In this document: piece by piece, positions 1-6,460 of the stretch | How positions within the stretch are numbered: position 1 is the first letter of the stretch | How the letters are laid out: the number at the start of each line of letters is the position of its first letter | Assembly (NCBI GenBank): GCA_036554605.1 | Contig: DATBMY010000465.1 | Coordinates: forward strand, 1 to 10,226 | Direction: 5' to 3' | Source: DATBMY01 sp036554605 | Lineage (GTDB): Bacteria; Acidobacteriota; Blastocatellia; UBA7656 | Length of the DNA stretch: 10,226 nucleotides | Position numbers and translations under genes: made by a program | The notes under the pieces: model-generated | The model's database searches: none | The model's input: only the letters and a program-made list of their open reading frames with translations | What the model was told of the DNA's origin: nothing

Positions 1-708
1 CCTCGTCGCGGCCTCATAGAGTATGCAGCCGAACGAGAATATATCCGACCTCTGATCGATGACCTTGCCCTGAACCTGCTCGGGCGACATATACCCTATG
101 GTCCCCAAAACCATGCCCGGCCGGGTCTGCCCCATCATCGCGGTCGCCACCTCTTCAGGGTCTGATGACGGCTCGGCGACCTCGGGCTCTTTGGCTTCGA
201 CGAGTTTCGCAAGCCCGAAGTCGAGTATCTTGGCATAGCCGTCTTCGGTGATCATTATGTTTTCGGGCTTAAGATCGCGGTGCACGATCCCGGCAGCGTG
301 CGCTTTGGCGAGCCCATCGGCCGCCTGCGCAAGGTACTCGATCAGCTTCTTGAGGTCAGCCTTTTCGCGATGAATCTTTGCGTGCAGGGTCGAGCCTTCG
401 ATGAATTCCATCGCGATGTAATGCACGACGCCCGAAGAGGCCGGCCCGGCCGCGTCCTCGGCGCGAACCTGGCCAATTTCATATATGGTCACGATATGCG
501 GGTGATTGAGGGCCGAAGCCGATTTGGCCTCCTGCACAAAGCGCCTGACCCGGTCAGGATCTTCGACTAGATTGGCGGGCAGAATCTTCAACGCCACCGG
601 GCGGTCGAGCTTGGTGTCGTCAGCTTTATAGACCTCTCCCATGCCGCCTGCGCCGAGCGAGTTGATAATCCTGTAGTGACCTAAAATCGTGTCCGTTGTT
701 AAAGCCAT
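1..708 (-). CDS. Ser/Thr protein kinase, N-terminal part (runs off the left edge)
   Basis: This is a bacterial Hanks-type (PknB-like) Ser/Thr kinase, expected to phosphorylate proteins on Ser/Thr. The ATG at 706-708 opens 236 codons with no stop before the window edge, so the C-terminal lobe and any output domain are missing. All core motifs read so far are intact: Gly-rich loop GAGGMGEV (19-26), ATP-binding Lys41 in VALK, Glu60 as the likely helix-C partner, catalytic HRDLKPEN (143-150), DFG (163-165) and SPEQ (208-211). Two stretches are longer than in a minimal kinase: an Ala/Gly-rich insert near 80-95 and an acidic one (about 171-198, EAKEPEVAEPSSDPEE) between DFG and SPE. In this family a transmembrane segment and a sensor or TPR/WD40 part often follow the kinase domain; that cannot be seen here. 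The start is supported by a purine-rich AGGAAAAAAGTGAG stretch just upstream. Kinase activity is near certain; substrate unknown. Confidence 0.95.
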   Translation of the reverse strand, partial: MALTTDTILGHYRIINSLGAGGMGEVYKADDTKLDRPVALKILPANLVEDPDRVRRFVQEAKSASALNHPHIVTIYEIGQVRAEDAAGPASSGVVHYIAMEFIEGSTLHAKIHREKADLKKLIEYLAQAADGLAKAHAAGIVHRDLKPENIMITEDGYAKILDFGLAKLVEAKEPEVAEPSSDPEEVATAMMGQTRPGMVLGTIGYMSPEQVQGKVIDQRSDIFSFGCILYEAATR

Positions 709-743
709 CTCACTTTTTTCCTGGGAATTCTGCTTATCGGCAG

Positions 744-770
744 ATTATCACTATAACCAGCAAAATTCAA
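744..770 (-). promoter_or_regulatory. Possible promoter of the kinase gene at the left edge
   Basis: Read on the minus strand, TTGAAT (765-770) and GATAAT (744-749) resemble -35 and -10 boxes, but the 15-base spacer is shorter than the usual 17, so the match is weak. An odd palindrome TTACAGTGTAA at 784-794 lies just upstream of the -35 candidate, where an activator or repressor could sit. Both are pattern matches only. Confidence 0.25.
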
Positions 771-840
771 TTATCCCGCATTTTTACAGTGTAATGTTAA
801 TGCTAACCAGTCTGATCGACAGTCTGGCTGAAGATATAGT

Positions 841-900
841 TCGGAGTTCAACCTTCAGGTTGCTAGCGTTACAGGCGAGCAAGCTAAAGCTTGTACTCTG
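841..900. repeat. Twin-hairpin palindromic repeat element
   Basis: Two short hairpins stand 17 bases apart. The left is CAACCT-TC-AGGTTG (849-862) and the right is CAAGCT-AA-AGCTTG (880-893). The two halves are also inverted copies of each other: about 25 bases from 844 match the reverse complement of the right half with six differences. Two of those differences (C/G at the fourth stem position and G/C at its pairing partner) compensate each other, so each arm keeps a perfect local stem. This is the look of a REP-like interspersed element rather than a chance palindrome. No poly-T tract follows on either strand, so an intrinsic terminator is unlikely. Copy number elsewhere cannot be seen from here. 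Confidence 0.6.
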
Positions 901-973
901 AAGATCAATGACAGCGGCCGTCATGTCGTCGCGCGGACAGAACTCCTGACAGCGCGCTTCTTATTCGCCGCGA

Positions 974-1002
974 TTGTGCCGGAGCGAGGGCGGGCTTATA
1001 CT
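974..1002 (+). promoter_or_regulatory. Putative sigma70-type promoter of the S9 peptidase gene
   Basis: TTGTGC (974-979) and TATACT (997-1002) are separated by exactly 17 bases; the -10 box matches TATAAT at five of six positions and the -35 box keeps TTG. Transcription would start near 1009, giving a leader of about 25 bases with the ribosome site. If correct, it rules out the in-frame TTG at 974 as the translation start, because that codon lies inside the -35 box. Confidence 0.45.
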
Positions 1003-1033
1003 GCTCGCACACTCGTTCGAGCGAGAGGAGATC

Positions 1034-3028
1034 ATGAAAAAAGCGTCTTGTATTGCTCTTTTGATCGTCTGTTTTTTCGCCGTCACCGCGCAGGCGCAGC
1101 GAGCGGTCGCCCCCGATGACATATTCGCGATAAAAGATGTCGGCGATGTCAGAATTTCTCCCGATGGAGCCCGCATTGCCTGCGTCGTAACTCAAATTGA
1201 CCGGCAGAAAAATCGCTACCTGTCGCATATATGGATCGTACCGGCGTCAGGCGGGACCCCGGTGCAGGCAACGACGGGCGAGGCGAATGATACTTCCCCG
1301 CGGTGGTCCCCCGACGGCTTGCGGATCGCCTTCGTGTCGGCGCGCGACGGCTCGCCCGCGATCTGGACGGTCGATGTGCGAACGCGCGAGCTTAAGAGAA
1401 TCACCGGCCTGCGGCGCAGCAATTTTTTTCTATCAAAAGCGGGCGAGATGTTCTGCTGGTCGCCCGACGGCAAATATATAGCATTCGTTGCGGCCGAGGC
1501 GTCTTCCGAGAGCGCGACGGCGGACCCGCGCGTGATCTCGCGCGCTCAGTACAAGACGCGAACTACGTTTTCAGACAATCTCAACTCGCACATATTCATC
1601 GTCCCTTCCGAAGGCGGCCAATCGCGCCAGCTCACGCGCGGCCCGCACGACAATCACTCAATCGCGTGGTCGCCGGCTGGCGACGAGATCGCGTTCCTGT
1701 CTAATCGCGAGAAAGAACCCGACCTGAATTTCAACTATGACATCTTTGCCGTCGACGCAAAGACGGGGCGTGAGCAGCGATTGACCTCTACGCCCGGCGT
1801 AGAGTTTTCACCAATCTGGTCACCCGACGGCCGCCACATCGCCTATACCGCGACTAAGCGAAAGATGACCACGATAGACAGCATCGCCGAAGACGCGCAC
1901 GTCTGGGTGATCGAGCGCGCGAGCCTCAATGCGACCGAAGCAAGCGCCGCGCTCGACCGCCGCGCAAGCTCGCCCCAGTGGGCGGCGGACGGCAGGTCTG
2001 TATATTTCCTGGCGGGCGATCATGGCAAGACGCTTGTCTTCAACGTATCCGCGGCCGGAGGGCAGGTCACACGTCTTTTTGACGGGCAGTTTCAGATGGG
2101 CTCTCTATCGGTAGCGAAAGATATGATGGCCTTTACTCGCAGTGACCCGGCCAGGCCGCAGGAGGTGTGGGCCGCGAGCATTGCTACGGGACCGATGCTA
2201 CGGCTGACCGAGTTTAATAAGGAGCTTGAAGACGATTGGAAGATCGTGAGGCCGGAGAATCTGCGCTTCCCTAGCTTTGACGGCGCGGAGATAGAAGGCT
2301 GGTTGATAAAGCCGCTCGCTTTTCAGGAAGGCAAGAAGTATCCGCTCATCCTTACCATACACGGCGGCCCGCACGGCATGTATGGCTATGGCTTCAACCA
2401 TGCCAATCAGGTCTATGCGGCGCGCAATTATGGAGTGCTCTACTTGAACCCGCGCGGGAGCAGCGGCTACGGGCAGAAGTTCGCCGACGGGTGCATAAAC
2501 AACTGGGGCGGGGGCGACTACCAGGACCTTATGAAGGGCGTCGACTACGCGGTTGGAAAGCACAGGTGGATAGACGCCAACAGGCTTGGCGTGATGGGCG
2601 GAAGCTACGGCGGCTTTATGACGAACTGGGTGATAACGCAGACCGCTCGCTTCAAGTCGGCCGTCGCGGTCGCGAGCCTCAGCAATCTTATAAGCTTTTA
2701 CGGCACGTCGCTCTATCAAGACCTTATACATGTCGAGTTCAACGGCTTCCCGTGGGACAACTACGATCTGCTGTGGAAATATTCGCCTATCAAGTATGTG
2801 AAGAACGTCGTCACGCCGACTCTGTTTATACACGGCGAGCTGGACAACGACGTTCACATCACGCAGGCCGAAGAGATGTTTATGGGGTTAAAGCGCCGGG
2901 GCATAGATACGCTCTTAGTGCGATATCCCCGCGAAGGCCACGGCCTGCGCGAGCCCGCGCACCGGTTGGATTATCTCAATCGCGTGCTCGCATGGTTCGA
3001 CAGGTTTATAAAGCCAAACGCCGAGTAG
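1034..3028 (+). CDS. Secreted S9 family serine peptidase (prolyl oligopeptidase / acylaminoacyl-peptidase type)
   Basis: A 664-residue alpha/beta-hydrolase peptidase that would cleave short peptides outside the cytoplasm. Residues 1-21 are a signal peptide: MKK, a hydrophobic core, then a likely signal-peptidase I cut at AQA|QRA. Residues about 30-390 form the WD40-like propeller, shown by repeated ISPDG (41), WSPDG (91, 142, 262) and WSPAG (212) motifs. The catalytic domain fills about 405-664, with HGGPHG (443-448, oxyanion region), NPRGSSGYG (472-480), nucleophile Ser524 in GGSYGGF, Asp604 in GELDNDV and His636 in EGHG, a complete triad. The length is normal for secreted S9 enzymes. I chose the ATG at 1034 over an upstream in-frame TTG at 974 because purine-rich GAGAGGAG ends three bases before it, the signal peptide begins there, and a promoter overlaps 974. 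The gene is monocistronic and its stop codon abuts the dehydrogenase remnant on the other strand. Whether it is a dipeptidyl- or acylaminoacyl-peptidase cannot be decided from sequence. Confidence 0.95.
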   Translation: MKKASCIALLIVCFFAVTAQAQRAVAPDDIFAIKDVGDVRISPDGARIACVVTQIDRQKNRYLSHIWIVPASGGTPVQATTGEANDTSPRWSPDGLRIAFVSARDGSPAIWTVDVRTRELKRITGLRRSNFFLSKAGEMFCWSPDGKYIAFVAAEASSESATADPRVISRAQYKTRTTFSDNLNSHIFIVPSEGGQSRQLTRGPHDNHSIAWSPAGDEIAFLSNREKEPDLNFNYDIFAVDAKTGREQRLTSTPGVEFSPIWSPDGRHIAYTATKRKMTTIDSIAEDAHVWVIERASLNATEASAALDRRASSPQWAADGRSVYFLAGDHGKTLVFNVSAAGGQVTRLFDGQFQMGSLSVAKDMMAFTRSDPARPQEVWAASIATGPMLRLTEFNKELEDDWKIVRPENLRFPSFDGAEIEGWLIKPLAFQEGKKYPLILTIHGGPHGMYGYGFNHANQVYAARNYGVLYLNPRGSSGYGQKFADGCINNWGGGDYQDLMKGVDYAVGKHRWIDANRLGVMGGSYGGFMTNWVITQTARFKSAVAVASLSNLISFYGTSLYQDLIHVEFNGFPWDNYDLLWKYSPIKYVKNVVTPTLFIHGELDNDVHITQAEEMFMGLKRRGIDTLLVRYPREGHGLREPAHRLDYLNRVLAWFDRFIKPNAE

Positions 3029-3339
3029 TTGACGGCCAGGTCGAGCGCCGTCTTCGCGATACCGCCCTGTATGTGACGCACTCGCCCGGTTTGCTTCTCG
3101 GTCACAAGCATTTCGTTCGGGCCTATGAAGGCCAGTGAAGTTGGGGTCACAAGGCCGGAGACAACGGTCCTGACGGCTAGATTTCGGTCACTCATCGACG
3201 GCGAGTTCGTTTGCGCGTCAACCTCTAGCCCCGCCCCGGGAATAATGACCATTGATACTGCCAGCGCAAGCATAGCGGCAGTTAAAGCGCGCCCGCGCCA
3301 TCCGCCGGTTCCTCTCATTCTCTGTGTCTTTTCCAGCAT
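3028..3339 (-). pseudogene. 5' remnant of a secreted PQQ-dependent sugar (glucose/sorbosone) dehydrogenase gene
   Basis: An intact gene start with no gene body. The ATG at 3337-3339 is preceded by AAGGAGG (3348-3354) at an 8-base spacing, an ideal ribosome site. Residues 1 to about 43 form a long signal peptide (basic start, hydrophobic AMLALAVSMVIIPGAG, then VDAQ). Residues about 54-104 match the opening beta-strands of the glucose/sorbosone dehydrogenase propeller: TVVSGLVTPTSLAF, then MLVTEKQTGRV, ending ALDLAVN. In intact family members this is followed by a residue run like SERGLLGIALHP; here homology stops at Asn104 (codon 3028-3030) and the frame continues for 18 residues that are only the antisense of the peptidase gene, to a stop at 2971-2973. 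Family members are usually several hundred residues long, so most of the catalytic domain is gone. It is not an active enzyme, though a small secreted peptide could still be made. The family call rests on recalled motifs. Confidence 0.75.
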
Positions 3340-3709
3340 CGTGCAAACCTCCTTGACTCATACCTTGTCAGTTCAATCCGTGAGACTTATTGAAAGCGCC
3401 CATTGGTCCGAATGTGTAATTATTTCCCCGCCTCGCGCATTTTCTGTCTTGTTTTGTTTCGAACCACGCTCAGCCAGTGCATAGACGTAACTACTTCTTC
3501 GGAGGGCTTTTCCGACTTGTGATTCGATATGCGTGTAATCGGGAATGGTTCTCGCAGCCGCCAGAGGTTCGGGGGGTAAAAGAGAGCAAGAGCCGTACCA
3601 GAATTGTAATAATTCTATCTTTACAACAAGGGATCGAGGCGGGATAGGAATGAATTTGCAACGCGCCAACAAGGCGACTTGTCGCCTCATGTGAAAGAGA
3701 GCCGCCCGG
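3340..3709. other. Non-coding region between the dehydrogenase remnant and the TPR kinase
   Basis: These 370 bases hold the AAGGAGG site of the dehydrogenase remnant near 3350 and a perfect palindromic hairpin at 3672-3687 just past the kinase stop. The open frames across it on both strands show no recognisable domain, membrane pattern or ribosome site, so I do not call a gene. The remnant's promoter presumably lies in about 3360-3430, but I see no good pair of boxes. Confidence 0.5.
3672..3687 (-). terminator. Hairpin downstream of the TPR kinase, possible terminator
   Basis: AGGCGACTTGTCGCCT is a perfect inverted repeat (7-bp arms, 2-base centre; in practice a shorter stem with a 4-base loop). 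It begins 22 bases after the kinase stop codon on the minus strand. The bases that follow in the direction of transcription are TTGTTGG rather than a T-run, so it is at best a weak Rho-independent terminator and may only protect the 3' end of the transcript. Confidence 0.35.
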
Positions 3710-6274
3710 TTAGTTGAGGCCGACCTGCCGGACTATTTCTTGATAGCGGGGCTCAGGGTGAAGTGGCGCAAGGCGCGGGTCAACTTTTACATAGACCAGG
3801 AAATCCGCGCGCACGCGAAGTGCGGATTCGAGCCATTCGAGCGCGCGGTCCTTGTCTCCCAGCCCGACATATATGAGCGCGATGTGATAGGGAGAGACGT
3901 ATGTACGCTTAGAAAGCTCAAGCAGCTCGCCAAGCAGTTGCTCGGCTTCGGCGGCCTTGCCCGACCTTCCAAGCGCGTGCGCAAGCTCGGCCCGCATATG
4001 CGGAGAGTTATTCGACCGCGCGACCGCCTGGCGGAATTGAGATATGGACTGCTCGTACATCCCTTTCGCCTCGTATGCCCAGCCGAGATACCTGCGCGCT
4101 ATGAAGAAGTTCGGGTCGAGCGCGAGCGTCTTTTCGCCAGCGGTTATCACGTCGTCGTAGCGCCCGGCGAAATAATAAACGAATCCGAAGTGCGCGTTGA
4201 TCACAAGCGAAGTCGGCTCAAGCTCGGACGTGCGCCGGGTCTCGTCTTCGGCCTCCCGGTGGCGAGCCTTCGCGGTGAGATAATTCGCGTACCACTGGTG
4301 AGCCGGCGCGTAAGAAGGGTTCAGGTCTATCGCCCGGCGGAATCTTGTTTCCGCTTCGGCCCAGTTCCAGTCACCCCTGTATAGCGCGAAGGCAAGGGCC
4401 GTGTGCGCCTCGGCAAGCAACGGGTCGATCCTTATTGCCTGCTCGGCGGCGCGCTTTGCTTCGGGGAATGCTTCCTGCGGCGCCATCACTCCATATGTCC
4501 CGAGCATGTTGTAACAGTCCGCAATCCCCGCGTGCGAGCGGGCGTTGTTTGCATCGATCGCGATGGCCTGCTGGAAGGAGTCAATCGCCCGCCTCAGCGC
4601 GTCCGAGGTCCGCTTCTCCCACAGATTGCGCCCTTCCTGGTAAAGCCGCTCTGCTTCGCGCCGCTGTCGCTCCTCTTCGCTGAAGGTAACCTCCAGCCGA
4701 GCCGAGATAGCCCTGAGCACATCCTCCTGCACGCGGCGTATATCGGCGAATCTCGGTTCGTACTGCTCGCCCCAGATTATGCTGTTATCTTGCGTGTTGA
4801 TCAGCTCAAGGCTCAGGAATAGCCCGTCCGGTTCGCGCTTCATCATGGTCCCCATCAAGAGCGCGCGAACGCCAAGCTCGCGCCCCGCCTCTTGCGGGTC
4901 GATGGGCTGTCCCGCGTAGCGCAAGACCGAGTTAAATGATTTGACCTTGATCCCCGGAAGCTGCGACAGCCCGTTGATAAATCGCTGTGTGACGGCATCG
5001 CCGATTCGTTTCATCGCCGGGTCTTCGCCCAGGCCAGATAGGGGCAGCACGGCGACCGAGTCTATGGTCTTGCTGGGCGCGGTGAAATATAAGACGGCTA
5101 CGACGGCTACGACGAGCGCGGCCAGGCCCAGGACGAATCCTCTCTTATGCCGCTTGATCTCGCTGACTATGTATTCGGCGCTCGATAATGACCGCTCGGC
5201 CGATATGAGGCTCGTGGGGCGGCCCGGATCAAGCGAAGGCTCGCGCGTAGCCATGCCCGAAGGCCCGCGCGACGGATCGCGCGATGGATTGCTCGAAGGA
5301 TTACGCGATGTCGCGACCGCCGCGCCCGAGGGGTCGCTTATCCTCGCCGTCGTGGAGAGCAGCGGGGGCGGGTCCGGCATCGTCTCATCCAGTCTCACAT
5401 CCAAATCAAGCCGCTTGCGAAGCTTCTTCAGATCGATCAGCAGATCCTTGATCGTCTGGTATCGCTCCTCCCTGTCTTTCGCAAGCGCCTTATCGACTAT
5501 GCGCTCCATCTCCGGTGATATGTCGGGCAGAAAACGCGCGAGTGTTACAGGTCTCTTTCCAAGTATCGCCGCGATAACGTCGCTAAAGGTCGTGCCCTCA
5601 AACGGCACGCGCCCCGCGACCATCTCGTACATGACGACGCCGAGCGAGAATATATCCGTGCGCGCGTCGACCTTCATGCCGCGGGCTTGCTCGGGCGACA
5701 TATAGTTGATCGTCCCCATGACCATGCCGAACTCGGTCTTGACCTGCCGGGTCGGCGCCATCGGATCGGCGTTCGAGCCGAGCCTCGACGGAGCATCGGA
5801 AAGCTTCGCAAGCCCGAAGTCGAGCACCTTGGCGAGCCCGTCCGGCCGTATCATGACGTTTTCAGGCTTTATGTCGCGGTGGATGATGCCCGCCAAGTGC
5901 GCCACCGATAGCGCGGTCGCTACCTGTATGGCGATATCGCACACCTCGGTGAGCACCATCGGGCCCGACCTTATGCGCTGCCGAAGTGTTTCGCCGTCGA
6001 TGTACTCGGTGGCTATGAAGTGCGTGGAGTCTTCCTCGCCGATGTCGTATATCGTTATTAGGTTCGGATGATTGAGCGCGGAGGCGGCGCGAGCCTCCTG
6101 CTGGAACCGGCCTACACGCTCCTGGTTCTGCGTGTACTCGGAAGACAAGAACTTGAGCGCGACCTGGCGGCCGAGCCGCGTGTCCTGCGCCAGATAGACT
6201 TCGCCCATCCCGCCCGATCCGAGCAGCATCCCAATCTTGTACGGCCCTATTCGGGTATTGGCTTCCCGCGTCAT
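3710..6274 (-). CDS. Transmembrane Ser/Thr protein kinase with TolB/FlgO-like domain and C-terminal TPR array
   Basis: An 854-residue Hanks-type kinase. Kinase domain at about 12-290: GSGGMGEV (19-26), Lys41 in VALK, Glu60, HRDIKPEN (142-149), DFG (162-164) and SPEQ (203-206), all intact. Next comes a Ser/Pro/Arg-rich linker (about 324-353) with repeated R-x-P-S units, then one transmembrane helix (about 379-397, after RHKRG), so the kinase faces the cytoplasm and the rest should lie outside the inner membrane. Residues about 403-530 (SVAVLPLSGLGED to IIWGEQYEPR) match the TolB/FlgO-like domain also found in some TPR adenylate cyclases. Residues about 550-850 are roughly seven or eight TPR units, typified by AEAHTALAFALYRGDWNWAEAETRF... 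and endings such as DLNPSY and ALDPNF. This architecture is common in Acidobacteria; the ligand and substrates are unknown. The start has only a weak upstream purine stretch, but the N-terminus fits the family and the left-edge kinase. Separate from its neighbours. Confidence 0.95.
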   Translation of the reverse strand: MTREANTRIGPYKIGMLLGSGGMGEVYLAQDTRLGRQVALKFLSSEYTQNQERVGRFQQEARAASALNHPNLITIYDIGEEDSTHFIATEYIDGETLRQRIRSGPMVLTEVCDIAIQVATALSVAHLAGIIHRDIKPENVMIRPDGLAKVLDFGLAKLSDAPSRLGSNADPMAPTRQVKTEFGMVMGTINYMSPEQARGMKVDARTDIFSLGVVMYEMVAGRVPFEGTTFSDVIAAILGKRPVTLARFLPDISPEMERIVDKALAKDREERYQTIKDLLIDLKKLRKRLDLDVRLDETMPDPPPLLSTTARISDPSGAAVATSRNPSSNPSRDPSRGPSGMATREPSLDPGRPTSLISAERSLSSAEYIVSEIKRHKRGFVLGLAALVVAVVAVLYFTAPSKTIDSVAVLPLSGLGEDPAMKRIGDAVTQRFINGLSQLPGIKVKSFNSVLRYAGQPIDPQEAGRELGVRALLMGTMMKREPDGLFLSLELINTQDNSIIWGEQYEPRFADIRRVQEDVLRAISARLEVTFSEEERQRREAERLYQEGRNLWEKRTSDALRRAIDSFQQAIAIDANNARSHAGIADCYNMLGTYGVMAPQEAFPEAKRAAEQAIRIDPLLAEAHTALAFALYRGDWNWAEAETRFRRAIDLNPSYAPAHQWYANYLTAKARHREAEDETRRTSELEPTSLVINAHFGFVYYFAGRYDDVITAGEKTLALDPNFFIARRYLGWAYEAKGMYEQSISQFRQAVARSNNSPHMRAELAHALGRSGKAAEAEQLLGELLELSKRTYVSPYHIALIYVGLGDKDRALEWLESALRVRADFLVYVKVDPRLAPLHPEPRYQEIVRQVGLN

Positions 6275-6344
6275 GCTCGCTTACTTTTAAGCCCTTATAT
6301 TATTACGCGCCGCTCGCAGTGATTAATTGCCACTTGCTCTGTTT

Positions 6345-6373
6345 ATAAGCCGGGACGGGCCGCGGCGGCTTAT
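6345..6373. repeat. Perfect 8-bp inverted repeat between molybdoenzyme and kinase genes
   Basis: ATAAGCCG (6345-6352) pairs perfectly with CGGCTTAT (6366-6373) around a 13-base, very G+C-rich loop that can itself pair partly. It lies about 88 bases past the molybdoenzyme stop and 71 bases ahead of the kinase start, both on the minus strand. No T-run follows on either strand. It could end or stabilise the molybdoenzyme transcript or be a protein site upstream of the kinase; the sequence does not decide. The rest of 6275-6460 shows nothing else. Confidence 0.5.
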
Positions 6374-6460
6374 CAATGCAGCCTGCGAATTATCCTGCCC
6401 AACTTTTTACATCTCAAATTATTTCGACGCAAGGGCAAAGCGACGCTCCAGGACCGGGTA

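Larger units (their letters stand above)
709..1033. other. Divergent intergenic region between kinase and S9 peptidase
   Basis: No gene is supported in these 325 bases; the short open frames here have no recognisable protein. The kinase-proximal half (about 720-835) is clearly more A+T-rich than the flanking genes, as expected of a regulatory region. It contains an 11-base odd palindrome TTACAGTGTAA (784-794), an imperfect 8-bp inverted repeat (807-814 with 820-827, one mismatch, loop ATCGA), the twin-hairpin element at 841-900 and a promoter candidate for the peptidase at 974-1002. Confidence 0.6.

Noticed and set aside
974..1033. A 20-residue N-terminal extension of the S9 peptidase from an in-frame TTG
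   Set aside because: It would place a charged stretch ahead of a clear signal peptide and overlaps the proposed -35 box; the ATG at 1034 has a ribosome site.
2198..2857. A 219-codon minus-strand open frame inside the S9 peptidase gene
   Set aside because: It lies opposite the conserved catalytic domain, which clearly codes on the plus strand; its translation shows no family signal.
3125..3484. A 119-codon plus-strand open frame over the dehydrogenase remnant
   Set aside because: It is the antisense of the remnant's signal peptide and adjoining non-coding DNA.
3373..3690. A 105-codon minus-strand open frame in the gap before the TPR kinase
   Set aside because: No ribosome site, no recognisable domain, irregular composition, and it overlaps the hairpin after the kinase.
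3740..4384. A 214-codon plus-strand open frame opposite the TPR region
   Set aside because: Arg-rich antisense shadow of the TPR repeats with no ribosome site or domain.
4941..5705. A 254-codon open frame on the plus strand inside the TPR kinase gene
   Set aside because: It is antisense to the kinase, Ser/Arg-rich with no domain, and arises from the G+C-rich codon pattern of the real gene.
1..6274. A signalling cassette of two kinases around a peptidase
   Set aside because: The peptidase is on the opposite strand with its own promoter candidate and there is no shared operon; kinases of this type are numerous in such genomes, so proximity alone is weak evidence.
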